Origin: CAWHJN01 sp963829705
GTDB lineage: Bacteria > Bacteroidota > Rhodothermia > Rhodothermales > BA12
Reading direction: 5' to 3'
NCBI GenBank assembly: GCA_963829705.1
Contig: CAWHJN010000005.1
Span: 1,302,001-1,366,000 of the forward strand
DNA: 64,000 nucleotides
Shown: piece by piece, positions 9,347 through 18,566 of the stretch
Layout: each line of letters starts with the position of its first letter
Numbering within the stretch: the first letter of the stretch is position 1
Made by a program: the position numbers and the translations under genes
Notes under the pieces: generated by a model
Database searches by the model: none
What the model was told of the DNA's origin: nothing
Seen by the model: the letters and a program-made list of their open reading frames with translations, nothing else

Positions 9347-11021
9347 TCAGCGGGCGAGTGTGAGCATGCGCGTGCGCGTCTCTGCGCCCACCGTCAGCCG
9401 GTAGAGATAAAGCCCCGAGGGCAGCGCGGCGCCGTCGAAGATTGCCTCGTGCCAGCCGCCCGGCAGCGGTCTCATCGACCAGAACCGCCACCTCACGCCC
9501 CAGCGCGTCGTAAACGGCCAGACGCACCTGCGCGGGCCGTGATAGCGAAAAGCGCAGTACCGCCAGGTCGGTTGTGGGGGAGGGCATCGCCTGGAGCAGC
9601 GCCACGCCTGTTGGCTCTGCCTTTTCCACATCTGTAGGCCTTGTGCAGGCGGACATCGCAGCCAGTACAGCCTGCTCAGAGTTGCACGTGGAGCCACCGT
9701 TCTGGGAGATGCTGACGGTGCTGCTTACTTCCGTGAAAGCGAAGGTGCCAGTACTCGTTTCTGTGGCGAGCCTGCGGAGCGAGCAGGCGCACGCAGTCAA
9801 CGTCTTGTTGTTGTTGATGCTGAGCACTCCGCCGGCGCTCCTAAGCGCGCTGAGCCCGGCGAGCGAAGTAAGAGCGTCGTTATTTCGGATGAGGATGTGT
9901 CCGCCAACCGTCGTAATAGCATCAAGTCCGTCGAGCAACGAGAGCGCGTCGTTGTTGTTGACGATGAGGTTGTCGCCAACGTTTGTGATGGCATCAAGCC
10001 CGGCAAGCGAGATGAGCGCCGCATTGTTTTGGACAATGAGGTCTTCGCCGATGTTCATGAGCGCATTGAGCCCGCCGAGCGACGTGAGTGCGCTGTTGCC
10101 GGCGACTAAGAGATTTCCACCGATGCTTGTAAGTGCATTGAGCCCGTCGAACGATGTGAGCGCGCTGTTGGCGACGATTCCGAGGTATCCGCCGATGCTC
10201 GTGATGGCATCAAAACCGTCGATCAACGTTAGCGCTTCGTTGGCGAAGATGCTGAAGAATCCGCCGACGCTTGTAAGTGCATTGAGCCCGCTGAGCGACG
10301 TGAGCCCACTGTTGACGGCGACTCCGAGGTTTCCACCGACGCTTGTAAGTGCATTGAGCCCGTCGAGCGACGTGAGCGCGGCGTTGTTGGAGATCAGGAG
10401 TTCTTTTCCGACGCTCGTGATGGCTTCGAGTGCTTCGAGAGAGCCGAGCAAGGGGTTGTAATCGACGATGAGGTTTCTGCTGACGCTTGTGAGCGCGCCG
10501 AGTGCCGCGACTGAGGTGAGTGCGGCGTTTTGGTAGATGTAGAGGTCTTCGCCAATATGGGTGAGTGCGCCGAGTCCTCTCAGCACGATAAGGGCCTCGT
10601 TATTTCTCACGGCGAGGCTTCCACCGACACGGGTAAGTGCGTCGAATCCTTCGAGCACGGTTAGCGCAGGGTTGGTGTCTACGACGAGGTTTTCGCCGAC
10701 GCTACCGAGCGCGTTGAATGCTGTGATCGAGACGAGCGCGGCGTTTCGGTAGATGAGGAGGTTTCCGTCGATGCTTGTCAGTTCAGACAGCCCGTCCAGA
10801 TTGACGATGCTGCTAATGACGCTCTCTTGAACGGTCAGACTACCTGTGACGCTCGCACAATTGAAGGCATCAACCTCCGCCTGTGTCGTAAGAACGATGT
10901 CGCCGGTGCAGGTTTGCGCGAGCGCGCTGGTGGTGAGCCACATGCTTAGCAGTAATGCCACAAGCAGCATTAGCACACGCCGGGTGAGGGTATCAAAGGA
11001 AACTGTACAAAGGGCCTTCAT
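9347..11021 (-). CDS. 24-residue-repeat surface protein with T9SS sorting domain, 3' frameshift
   Basis: About 557 residues after repair, starting at 11021 (signal peptide around VLMLLVALLLSMWLTTSALA). Residues ~81-416 are 14 tandem copies of a 24-residue unit with consensus (L/I)TSVGGNLxVxxNxALTSLxGLxA, a receptor-L-domain/LRR-like solenoid. A Cys-containing cap follows (LTACACSLRRL ... CNSEQAVLAAMSAC). The C-terminus is a T9SS type A sorting domain: AVLRFSLSRPAQVRLAVYDA, LGREVAVLVDE, then, one frame over, GGWHEAIFDGAALPSGLYLY and RMLTLAR. One extra base near 9468-9478 causes the break. Probably an adhesin or cell-surface recognition protein exported by T9SS; the partner is unknown. Divergent from the sulfatase gene. 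Confidence 0.78.
9774..10781 (-). repeat. 72-base coding tandem repeat, 14 units
   Basis: The DNA encoding the 24-residue solenoid repeats. Units 6-13 are the most alike (for example, units differing mainly at the GLNA/GFDA/GLDA end), while outer units have diverged. Perfect reading frame is kept throughout, so this is a protein repeat and not a CRISPR or satellite. Confidence 0.8.
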
Positions 11022-11255
11022 GCGTGTGGAGTGTGCAGGCAGAACGGGCAGCAAAATTGGCCTGTTACAGTAAGTGTTTATCGAAGAGCAAGAAGCTACT
11101 CCGCCTGACCTGCTCCGTCAAATGAGGCCGCCGAACCTCACTCGAATCACACTCACGCTAGAACGGAACCTATGCGTAGGCGCTGGAGGATGAACGCGCG
11201 CAGGCGTCGAGTGGTGTGTATCATGGTAGAGTCACCTCCACTCATCCCGACTGCC

Positions 11256-12836
11256 ATGCTGCGCGTTTTCCTGTCGATGGCCGTCGTCATGTGCCTGCTG
11301 ACTAGCACCGCGACGGCCCAGTCGCCCTCGCGTCCCAACATCGTCTACCTCATGGCCGACGATCACGCCGCGCACGCGCTGTCGGCCTACCGCGACCATC
11401 TCGCCTACGGAGCCGCTCTGCCGGACACGCCCAACCTCGACCGGCTCGCCGCCTCGGGGATGCTGTTTACCAACGCCTTCGTCACCAACTCCATCTGCAC
11501 GCCCAGCCGCGCCACGCTGCTCACAGGCCAGTACGGGCACCTCAACGGCGTGATGACGAACGCCGACGCGCTGCCGCCGGGCACGGTCACGTTTCCGGGC
11601 CTGCTCCAGGCCAACGGCTACCAGACGGCGCTTTTCGGCAAGTGGCACCTCCGCACGCCGCCCGAAGGCTTCACGCACTACGAGACGCTCGTGGGGCAGG
11701 GGCCGTATTACAATCCGCGTCTCGGCAGCAGCACCGACACCACCGAGCACACCGGCTATACCAACGACATCCTCACGCGGCGCGCGCTGGACTGGGTGGA
11801 GGCGCAGCACGAGGCTGCCGCGCCGTTTCTGATGATGCTCCATTTCAACGCGCCGCATCGCTACTGGGACGCTGGGCCGGACGCCCTCCCGCTCTTTCGT
11901 GACACGCTCTTCGCCGAGCCTGCCACGTTCTGGGACGAGGGAAAGGGCCGCGCCTTCGCTACGCGCGATGCCGAGATGACCGTCGCCCTCGACCTGTTCG
12001 ACCGCGACCTCAAACTCGAATCCCCGAACAACCTCACGCCCGAGCAGCAGGCGCTGTGGGATACGTTTTACGATCCGGAAAACACTGCCTTCCACGCGCA
12101 GTCCCTTACCGGCGACGCCCTCACGCGGTGGAAGTACCAGCGCTACATTCAGGATTACATGCGTGCCGTGCTGGGCATCGACAAAGCCGTCGGGCAGGTG
12201 CTGGATGCGCTGGACGCGCTCGGACTGGCCGACAACACTGTCGTCGTCTACACCTCCGACCAGGGCTTTTTCCTCGGCGACCACGGCTGGTTCGACAAGC
12301 GCTGGATGTACGAGGAATCGCTCCGCATCCCGCTCCTCGTGCGCTGGCCGGGTGTCGTCGAGGCGGGCAGCGTCAACCGCGACCTGGTGATGAACCTGGA
12401 CTTCGCGCAGACCTTTCTCGACCTCGGCCAGACGGCGGCACCCGAAACCATGCAGGGTGCGAGCCTCGTGCCGCTGCTGCGCGGCCAGCGGCCCGGCGAC
12501 TGGCGCGACGCTCTGTACTACCACTATCACGCCTACCCCGACTGGCACATGGTGCCGCGCCACTACGGCCTGCGTACCGACCGATACAAGCTCATCCACT
12601 ACTACGAAGCCGACCGCTGGGAGCTGTTCGACCTGATGCGCGACCCCGGCGAACTCCGCAGCCTCTACGCCGACCCGGCATACGCCACCACCGTGCAGGC
12701 ACTCGAAACTCGCCTCCACGCGCTTCAGCAGCAGTATGCCGTGCCCGCCAGCGACCCTGCGCCGCATATTCCCTTCGACACGTCGCCTGATCTGCGCCGT
12801 CCTCCAGGGGAGCGCCCGCCCATCTGGGGGCAGTGA
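11256..12836 (+). CDS. secreted sulfatase (alkaline phosphatase superfamily)
   Basis: 526 residues from the ATG at 11256, chosen because it begins a signal peptide (MLRVFLSMAVVMCLLTSTAT then AQS). Sulfatase signatures: RPNIVYLMADDHAAHALSAY (metal-binding DD), the formylglycine motif C-T-P-S-R with Cys81 followed by ATLLTGQYGHLNGV, FGKWHLRTPPEGF, VVYTSDQGFFLGDHGWFDKR, IPLLVRWPGV, and a C-terminal segment (YGLRTDRYKLIHYYE, ELFDLMRDPGELRSLY) typical of N-sulphoglucosamine/arylsulfatase relatives with DUF4976. It should hydrolyse sulfate esters of a polysaccharide after Cys81 is oxidised by an FGE-type enzyme, which is not in this window. The stop is 10 bases from the convergent gene's stop. Confidence 0.92.
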   Translation: MLRVFLSMAVVMCLLTSTATAQSPSRPNIVYLMADDHAAHALSAYRDHLAYGAALPDTPNLDRLAASGMLFTNAFVTNSICTPSRATLLTGQYGHLNGVMTNADALPPGTVTFPGLLQANGYQTALFGKWHLRTPPEGFTHYETLVGQGPYYNPRLGSSTDTTEHTGYTNDILTRRALDWVEAQHEAAAPFLMMLHFNAPHRYWDAGPDALPLFRDTLFAEPATFWDEGKGRAFATRDAEMTVALDLFDRDLKLESPNNLTPEQQALWDTFYDPENTAFHAQSLTGDALTRWKYQRYIQDYMRAVLGIDKAVGQVLDALDALGLADNTVVVYTSDQGFFLGDHGWFDKRWMYEESLRIPLLVRWPGVVEAGSVNRDLVMNLDFAQTFLDLGQTAAPETMQGASLVPLLRGQRPGDWRDALYYHYHAYPDWHMVPRHYGLRTDRYKLIHYYEADRWELFDLMRDPGELRSLYADPAYATTVQALETRLHALQQQYAVPASDPAPHIPFDTSPDLRRPPGERPPIWGQ

Positions 12837-12846
12837 GCGTTCGCTT

Positions 12847-13611
12847 TCACGCCCCGCCTGCTACCGGCTCCGCGCCCAGCCAGTGCCACGCCTGCGCCTC
12901 TTCGTCGAGGTCGAAGGAACGCAGGTCGGCCTTCATCAGCGGATCGACGGTGGAGACGACGCCGCGCATCCACGCTGGACCGCCCACGAGCGCGTACCGG
13001 CGCACGTGGCGAAGTGCGTCGAGTTTGGTCTGGAACAGGTCGCGGGTGAACGCTCCCCACGGAACCGCCGGGAAGGATTCGATGCGGACGAGGAAATCCA
13101 CCTCGTCGTGCGCAGCGAAGGCGGCCTCCATTTCGGGAATCAGCGTTTCCACGTCCCGCGCCGAGAGCGTGTCGCGGATGGCGTAGGCGTACACGTCGTC
13201 GCGGTTGGTGGGGATGCGCGTCAGGCCAGGGGTGGACGTGTCAGGTTGCTCGGCGGCCCATGCGCGCGCCGCGTCGCGCTCATCCAGCGGGAAGGCGCGC
13301 ACGTGCGCGAACGGCAGGATTTTGTTCTCCCACCGTGCCAGCGTCCGCAGCCAGTCCACGTCGGTGGCAAGGGCAACGTGGTAGAAACGGTTCAGGTGGC
13401 GAAGCTGCTGGAGGCCGTAGCGCACGTCTTTGAGCATCGCTTCGGCGGTGACGCCGCGCGGCGACGCCAGCTCCACGTACAGCCCGATTCGGTCGTGTGC
13501 GTCGAAGGCCGCGTTGAGGGCGGCAACGAGCGCGTCGTAGTCGTCGCCAGTGACTTCGCCCGTCACGCGGCAGGCGACGACGTGGGAGGGTGATTCGAGA
13601 AAGTCGATCAT
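12847..13611 (-). CDS. tandem SpoIIAA-like (STAS-related) protein
   Basis: 254 residues from ATG 13611. Two similar halves: residues ~1-120 (MIDFLESPSHVVACRVTGEV, DYDALVAALNAAFDAHDRIG, WLRTLARWENKILPFAHVRA) and ~130-250 (VYAYAIRDTLSARDVETLIP, MEAAFAAHDEVDFLVRIESF, PAWMRGVVSTVDPLMKADLR, SFDLDEEAQAWHWL). Each half has the SpoIIAA-like pattern (domain that senses or regulates, related to STAS; small members have been crystallised without clear function). No anti-sigma factor or kinase partner is adjacent. Cytosolic; role unknown. The upstream region to 13771 holds the terminator of the gene at 13772. Confidence 0.7.
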   Translation of the reverse strand: MIDFLESPSHVVACRVTGEVTGDDYDALVAALNAAFDAHDRIGLYVELASPRGVTAEAMLKDVRYGLQQLRHLNRFYHVALATDVDWLRTLARWENKILPFAHVRAFPLDERDAARAWAAEQPDTSTPGLTRIPTNRDDVYAYAIRDTLSARDVETLIPEMEAAFAAHDEVDFLVRIESFPAVPWGAFTRDLFQTKLDALRHVRRYALVGGPAWMRGVVSTVDPLMKADLRSFDLDEEAQAWHWLGAEPVAGGA

Positions 13612-13702
13612 GGGACAGGTGGGAAGGTGAATCCTCTCCCTCACATTCAGCGCGCCGTTTGGTTGCCGCTTCACGACATCGAAACACGCAGATCGACCGC
13701 AT

Positions 13703-13740
13703 AAAAAACGCCGGGCCTCCCGAAAACAGGAAGCCCGGCG
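13703..13740 (-). terminator. Rho-independent terminator for the AAA_24 gene
   Basis: CGCCGGGCCTCC at 13709-13720 pairs with GGAAGCCCGGCG at 13729-13740 (one G:U-type mismatch, 8-base loop). On the minus strand the stem is followed by a run of six U (A6 at 13703-13708), 31 bases past the stop of the gene at 13772. Confidence 0.88.
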
Positions 13741-13771
13741 GCGACCGGCAGTGCGGTTTGCGGCGACGGTG

Positions 13772-14812
13772 CTACGCCGCAGACTGCAACTTGGCGCGGC
13801 CATTCGTGCGCGGTTTCTGCGCAGGTTCGGGTTCAGCAGGCGACACGTTGGAGCTGCCGTAACGTGCTTCGAGGCGTCCGAGCAGGTCGGCGACCTCGGC
13901 GCGCGTGAGGTCTTCGAGGTGATCCGCGCCGCAGTAGTGGCGGGCGGCGGTGAGCAGGTTGGCACGGTTGAGGCCGTGCGCTTCTGCCGCGTCGAGCAGA
14001 TCTGGCAGCGTAGGACCGGTCACCGGTGCGGGGGCGGTGCGTTCCTCGGCTACCGGCTCGGGCTGGACGATCTCGGGCGCGGGCACGTCAGCGGGCTGCA
14101 ACTCGTCCATGCGCGCCAGGAACGTCGTGAACGTCGGGTTGACGAGTTCGAGTCCGACAGGAAACGCCGCCGAGTTGGACTTGACGACGCGCGCCACGCG
14201 CACGGTCTCGAAGCCGTCGAGGCGCAGCGTCATCTCCACCATCACGTCGACGAAGTATTCGAGGCCGCCCGTCGTCATCGGTACCACGCGGCCGCGCTCG
14301 TTTTCCTCGCGGTCCTCGCGGCCTTTGGCGGCGATCTGGTCGGTGATGACGACGCACGCGCCGGAATCCACGCACAACCGGCGCAGCACTTCCTGGTAGA
14401 CCATCTGGTCGGCGGCGAGTTCGTCGGCAGTGGGCTGGGCGAGCGGGTCGCTCGTCCGGTCGCGGACGGCCTGGACGAGTTCGCGGTGTTTGCGGGCGAA
14501 GTACATGGCCCACGAGTCGAGCGCGTAGCAACCGTAGCCCTGTTTTTGCCCTTCCGGCCCCAGCGCCCAGTCGATAAACTGCGGCAGCTCGTCCGGGTGC
14601 TCGATCTCGAGCGCGTCGAAGGTCGCGCCGTTGGAGCCGGGGAGGAGCCGCGCCTTGCGCTCGGTGTCGAAGAAGCAGAGCCGCCCGAGGCCCGCGTCGG
14701 CGAGCGAGGAGGCGAAGACGCTCTTGCCCGTGCCTGCCGCGCCACGCACGGCCACGACGAGGCGGCGCTGACGGGGACGGCGGCTCAACGGGTTGAAGTT
14801 CAGCGTGGACAT
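13772..14812 (-). CDS. AAA_24 / Sak4-like P-loop ATPase (phage-type)
   Basis: 346 residues. Walker A GAAGTGKS (residues 24-31), FFDTERKARLL after it, a RecA-like core (GYGCYALDSWAMYFARKHRE, GACVVITDQIAAKGRE, GGLEYFVDVMVEMTLRLDGF, ARVVKSNSAAFPVG). A Pro-rich linker leads to a helical C-terminus (LLDAAEAHGLNRANLLTAAR, LTRAEVADLLGRLEARYG). Sak4-type ATPases are RecA-related phage proteins that support single-strand annealing; AAA_24 members occur in prophages and as chromosomal orphans. No phage recombination partner (annealing protein, SSB, exonuclease) is here. It ends with a clear terminator and lies between the SpoIIAA-like gene and the LuxR regulator, so a tie to the injection-system locus is only positional. 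Confidence 0.65.
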   Translation of the reverse strand: MSTLNFNPLSRRPRQRRLVVAVRGAAGTGKSVFASSLADAGLGRLCFFDTERKARLLPGSNGATFDALEIEHPDELPQFIDWALGPEGQKQGYGCYALDSWAMYFARKHRELVQAVRDRTSDPLAQPTADELAADQMVYQEVLRRLCVDSGACVVITDQIAAKGREDREENERGRVVPMTTGGLEYFVDVMVEMTLRLDGFETVRVARVVKSNSAAFPVGLELVNPTFTTFLARMDELQPADVPAPEIVQPEPVAEERTAPAPVTGPTLPDLLDAAEAHGLNRANLLTAARHYCGADHLEDLTRAEVADLLGRLEARYGSSNVSPAEPEPAQKPRTNGRAKLQSAA

Positions 14813-14962
14813 GGCACCGCGGGTTTTGAATGGATGGCAAACCGGTCACGCCTGCCAAACTATCCTTCCCGGCTGACGCCCTTGTGTCACAGGGCTACGC
14901 CTTTTGAAATCAGCAGGTTGGGGCGGCGCGCATGTCGTTAATCCCACTTCCGACCTTTCCCT

Positions 14963-16000
14963 TCACCCGAGCCGCATCAGCGCCAGGGCGACGCCCGCAC
15001 GGGTGTGAAGGCCTAGCTTTTCGAGCACGCGCTCGCCGTGTCGGCGCACGGTGTGGGGGCTCAGGTCGAGGCGGACGGCGATCTCCTTGCTCGTCAGACC
15101 CTCGGCCACCAGCAACGCTACCTCGGCCTCGCGCTCCGTCAGCCCGAGGCGGGTTCGCAGCCGCTTCGGCGACGGCATCCGCACGCGGTATCCGCGCAGG
15201 TGGATGAGCGCGGCGTGGGCGTCGAGCACCACGCGCGGCATGAGGCTGGCGTGGAGTTCGTAGCGGTTGCGCGCCGTCCGCAGGGTACGCGTGAGGGTGT
15301 AGGCTTTGGAGGCATCGTGCGGCGGTGTATCCGCACACAGCGCCACGGCCAGCGCGGCAGTTTCGCGGCGCACGCGGGAGGCCTCGGCATCCCCCCGTAG
15401 GAGACGAGTGAACGCTGTGCTGCAACACCACTCGTGGCCCTCGGCGTCGAAGACGGCCAGCGGCTCGCCCAGGTTCTCGAAAACCGCCAGCGAAGGAGGC
15501 GGAGCGGGGGCGTCGGGACGGGAGCCTGCGAATGCGCCCAGCGCCGGGAGCAGCAGGGTGAGCAAGCGGTGCCCCGGCGTCCCGTAGAGCGGAGCCGCCG
15601 GGTCGTCGAAGGCGAGGTACATGGCGGCCCATCCGTACGGCGTGGCGGCACGCGCGCCCAGCACGTGCGGGAATCCATGTGCCTCGAAGCACGCTGCCGA
15701 CGGCGCGTCGGCGTCGCAGCCGGTGAACACCTCCTCGGTACCGGGCGCCATCGCCACGGGTGGAAGGGCACGCGCGCATGCATCGAATGCAGCATCCCCG
15801 GCGCTGGTGGGCTGGCAGGTTGTACAGAGCGCGACGTGCGGCGTAGCGAAGAGGGTGCGGAGCGCAGCCTTGCCTGCGTCTATCGACTGCGTACACGAGG
15901 CGCGAGGGGCGAGATGCGAGAGCAGCACCTGCTGCGTGGCATGTAGTGCGGCAAGCGAATGCTCGGGCAGCACGAGGGTAACGTCGGGCAGGGAAAGCAT
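14963..16000 (-). CDS. LuxR-type transcriptional regulator
   Basis: 345 residues from ATG 16000 (MLSLPDVTLVLPEHSLAALH). Residues ~285-340 are a GerE/LuxR helix-turn-helix: LTEREAEVALLVAEGLTSKE, IAVRLDLSPHTVRRHGERVL, EKLGLHTRAGVALAL. The N-terminal ~280 residues have no receiver Asp pattern and no autoinducer-binding motif I recognise; a middle stretch (SLAVFENLGEPLAVFDAEGH) looks PAS-like. The gene is divergent from the sheath gene that opens the injection-system cluster, with 347 bases between, which makes it the best local candidate for a regulator of that cluster. The signal it responds to is unknown. Confidence 0.75.
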   Translation of the reverse strand: MLSLPDVTLVLPEHSLAALHATQQVLLSHLAPRASCTQSIDAGKAALRTLFATPHVALCTTCQPTSAGDAAFDACARALPPVAMAPGTEEVFTGCDADAPSAACFEAHGFPHVLGARAATPYGWAAMYLAFDDPAAPLYGTPGHRLLTLLLPALGAFAGSRPDAPAPPPSLAVFENLGEPLAVFDAEGHEWCCSTAFTRLLRGDAEASRVRRETAALAVALCADTPPHDASKAYTLTRTLRTARNRYELHASLMPRVVLDAHAALIHLRGYRVRMPSPKRLRTRLGLTEREAEVALLVAEGLTSKEIAVRLDLSPHTVRRHGERVLEKLGLHTRAGVALALMRLG

Positions 16001-16347
16001 AGATGGACCCGGAAGCAGGGATGATAAACCTCTCTCGTAGTCGAGCCGTGGTCGCTGAACGAGGCGCAAACGTCGCGCGGAAATACAAATCATGACGCAC
16101 AGCTTCCGGGAGAGGATATAGGGCAATTGCCCCATTTTTCCAAGCGGGCGGAAGGTTATGTTACCGTGCGATTCGCTTCTACCCGGTCGCTCCGCACGCG
16201 CTGCCGTACCGCGAAGGTTTTTTTCCGCCTCGCCGCGTGCCCCCCGGAAAAGGTTATGGTTGGAAGCGCGCCGCGTCTGTTTGTGCAGGCATCCGCCGTG
16301 GATGCCCGCCTCCCCGTGTTCCGTCCGGTTCAACCCACAAGCACACC
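16001..16347. other. divergent intergenic region upstream of the injection-system cluster
   Basis: 347 bases between the LuxR regulator and the sheath gene. It should carry the promoters of both. It contains a perfect 12-base palindrome (16121-16132, own entry) near the regulator side, AT-richer than its surroundings (CAAATCATGACG upstream, CCCATTTTTCC downstream). No gene or RNA is evident, and no clear -33/-7 pair could be chosen. Confidence 0.5.
16121..16132. promoter_or_regulatory. perfect 12-base palindrome, candidate operator
   Basis: GGGCAATTGCCC, flanked as TATA-...-CCATTTTTCC. LuxR-type HTH dimers bind inverted repeats of this size. It lies 121 bases upstream of the regulator start and 216 bases upstream of the sheath start. 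Binding is an inference from position and symmetry. Confidence 0.4.
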
Positions 16348-18309
16348 ATGCCCTCAACGCTCACCTACCCCGGCGTCTACGTCGAAGAAATCCCCAGCGG
16401 CGTGCGTACCATCAGCGGGGTCGCCACGTCCATCACCGCCTTCGTGGGCTTCCACACGCGCGGGCCAGTCAACACCCCCGTGCGGTGTTTCAGCTACGGC
16501 GATTTCGAGCGCGCCTTCGGCGGGCTGTCGGCGCAGAGTGAGCTGTCGTACGCCGTGCAGCAGTTCTTCGCCAACGGCGGAGGGCAGGCGTACGTCGTCC
16601 GCGTGGTCAACACCGACGCCGCGGGCACCCTCGCCACGACAGCGGCCATTGCCGCGCGCAGTGCGGCGACGGGCGGCGCGGACGCGATGACGTTCTCCGC
16701 CCCCAGCGCGGGCGCGTGGGGCAACAACCTGCGTGTCGAGGTAGATTACAACACCCCCACGCCTACGACGACGTTCAACATGAGCGTGCTGGAGGTGGCA
16801 GATGTAGGGGGGCGCGAGGAGGTCGTCCGGTCGGAGACGTTCCGTAACCTCGCCGTCAACGCCGACCTGCCCGTTCGCATCGAGGGTGGCTCCGAACTCG
16901 TCCGCATCAGTGGCATCCCACCCGCCTCGACGGCCCGCCCCGCCCAGACCGGCACGGCTTCGACGGCGCTGCCCGCCGACCTCAGCACGCTCGCGGCAGC
17001 GCAGGAGATGGAGGTCACGCCGCAGGGCGCGACGGGCACGTACACGGCCACGTTCGATCTCACCGGTGTCACCCGAGCGTCGGCGATGGCGGCGGCGATT
17101 CAGACGGCGCTGCGGGGCATCACGCCCGCCGGGGGCGACAGCTTCGACCTGTCGCGCGCCACGGTGCAGGTCGTCGGCGACGCGGCTGTGGCGCAGTACC
17201 TGCTCGTCCGCGCCGGGCGCAACACCGATCTGCTCCAGTTTGCCGACAGCGGCGGCAGCACGTTCGCCTCCACGCTCGGCCTCGACGCCGGAGCCAACGT
17301 GCAGCGGTATGTGGTGGGCAGCAACGTCAGCGCAGGCGCGCAGGTGGCGGGTGGGCTTTTCGGCGCGCCGGGTAACGACGGAGCGCTGCCGGGAGACACC
17401 GACCTCATCGGGCAGGACGTACCGCCGCGCACGGGCATCTACGCGCTGCGTGGCGTCGATCTGTTCAACATCCTCAGCATTCCCGACACGCTGCGCCTCA
17501 GCGATACGCAGGCCAACCAGGTGTTCACCGCCGCCACCAACGTGTGCGAGGAGGAGCGCGCCTTCTACCTGCTCGACGTGCCGCATCCGAGCGCCAACCC
17601 GCGCGACCTCGTCACCGAGATGGAGGACTGGATCGGCGACAACGCGACGCTGCGGCACCGCAACGTCGCCACCTACTACCCGCGCCCGCTCGTCGCCGAC
17701 CCACTCGCGCCCGACGACCGCCTCCGGCCCGTCGCGCCCAGTGGCACGATGGCCGGCGTCTACGCTCGCACCGATGGCGAGCGGGGGGTGTGGAAAGCGC
17801 CTGCTGGGACGGAAGCGGTGCTGCGCGGCGTGCAGGCGCTCGAATACCGCCTCACCGATCCGGAGAATGGGGTGCTCAACCCGCTTGGCGTCAACTGCCT
17901 GCGGTCGCTGACCACCTTCGGGCGCGTGGCGTGGGGCGCACGCACGCTCGTGGGCGCGGATTCGCAGGCGAGCGAGTGGAAGTACGTGCCCGTGCGTCGC
18001 CTGGCGCTTTACATGGAAGAAAGCCTGTACCGCGGCCTGCAATGGGTCGTCTTCGAGCCCAACGACGAGCCTTTGTGGGCGTCCATCCGGCTCAACGTCG
18101 GCGCGTTCATGAACACGCTATTCCGGCAGGGAGCCTTCCAGGGCGCATCGCCGCGCGATGCGTATTTCGTGCGCTGCGACCGCTCGACGACGACGCAAAA
18201 CGACATCGACCGCGGCGTCGTCAACATCGTCGTCGGCTTCGCGCCGCTCAAGCCTGCCGAGTTCGTCGTGCTCAAACTCCAGCAGATCGCCGGGCAGATA
18301 GAGGTGTGA
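16348..18309 (+). CDS. contractile injection system sheath protein
   Basis: 653 residues; start 16348 gives the conserved sheath N-terminus MPSTLTYPGVYVEEIPSGVR with TISGVATSITAFVGFHTRGP. The C-terminal domain carries the other hallmark block: RRLALYMEESLYRGLQWVVF, EPNDEPLWASIRLNVGAFMN, NDIDRGVVNIVVGFAPLKPA and EFVVLKLQQIAGQ. The middle (~residues 200-400) is a variable beta-rich insertion, which explains the large size compared with short sheaths of ~350-480 residues. Homologous to Afp2-4/Pvc2-4 and myophage sheaths; it polymerises around the tube and contracts to drive it. Only one sheath gene is present, whereas Afp/PVC have three. First gene of the cluster. Confidence 0.95.
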   Translation: MPSTLTYPGVYVEEIPSGVRTISGVATSITAFVGFHTRGPVNTPVRCFSYGDFERAFGGLSAQSELSYAVQQFFANGGGQAYVVRVVNTDAAGTLATTAAIAARSAATGGADAMTFSAPSAGAWGNNLRVEVDYNTPTPTTTFNMSVLEVADVGGREEVVRSETFRNLAVNADLPVRIEGGSELVRISGIPPASTARPAQTGTASTALPADLSTLAAAQEMEVTPQGATGTYTATFDLTGVTRASAMAAAIQTALRGITPAGGDSFDLSRATVQVVGDAAVAQYLLVRAGRNTDLLQFADSGGSTFASTLGLDAGANVQRYVVGSNVSAGAQVAGGLFGAPGNDGALPGDTDLIGQDVPPRTGIYALRGVDLFNILSIPDTLRLSDTQANQVFTAATNVCEEERAFYLLDVPHPSANPRDLVTEMEDWIGDNATLRHRNVATYYPRPLVADPLAPDDRLRPVAPSGTMAGVYARTDGERGVWKAPAGTEAVLRGVQALEYRLTDPENGVLNPLGVNCLRSLTTFGRVAWGARTLVGADSQASEWKYVPVRRLALYMEESLYRGLQWVVFEPNDEPLWASIRLNVGAFMNTLFRQGAFQGASPRDAYFVRCDRSTTTQNDIDRGVVNIVVGFAPLKPAEFVVLKLQQIAGQIEV

Positions 18310-18435
18310 GAGGTGACTGGTGAAGGGGGATGGGTAACTGGTTGGAACGGATACCTCGTCGCCCTGATGTGTCGCTGCTCTCTTTCAGACGGGGCGCACT
18401 ACGCGTTCAGAAAGAGCGCAGCACGCTGCCAGAAT

Positions 18436-18521
18436 GGGCGCAATGAATGGCGCCCCTCAGCCAGAAACCCACCGCCGCAGAACGTGCCACGGCACGTCCC
18501 TACCTCCCCGTTCCGCATTCC
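18436..18521. repeat. short palindromes and TTCCGCATTCC leader between sheath and tube genes
   Basis: In the 257-base gap 18310-18566 there are two inverted repeats: GGGCG...CGCCCC around CAATGAATG (18436-18456) and ACGTGCC/GGCACGT (18482-18497). They are followed by TTCCGCATTCC at 18511-18521, 46 bases before the tube ATG. The first has near copies at 28545-28565 and 34367-34387; the 11-mer recurs at 27991, 36889 and 36903. Confidence 0.6.
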
Positions 18522-18566
18522 GAACCCATCGTTCCGAAATCCCACCTCCGAAATCCGACTTTCACC

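Noticed and set aside
9774..10781. CRISPR-like or satellite repeats
   Set aside because: Repeats are 72-base coding units in one continuous frame with variable positions matching a protein solenoid; no spacers.
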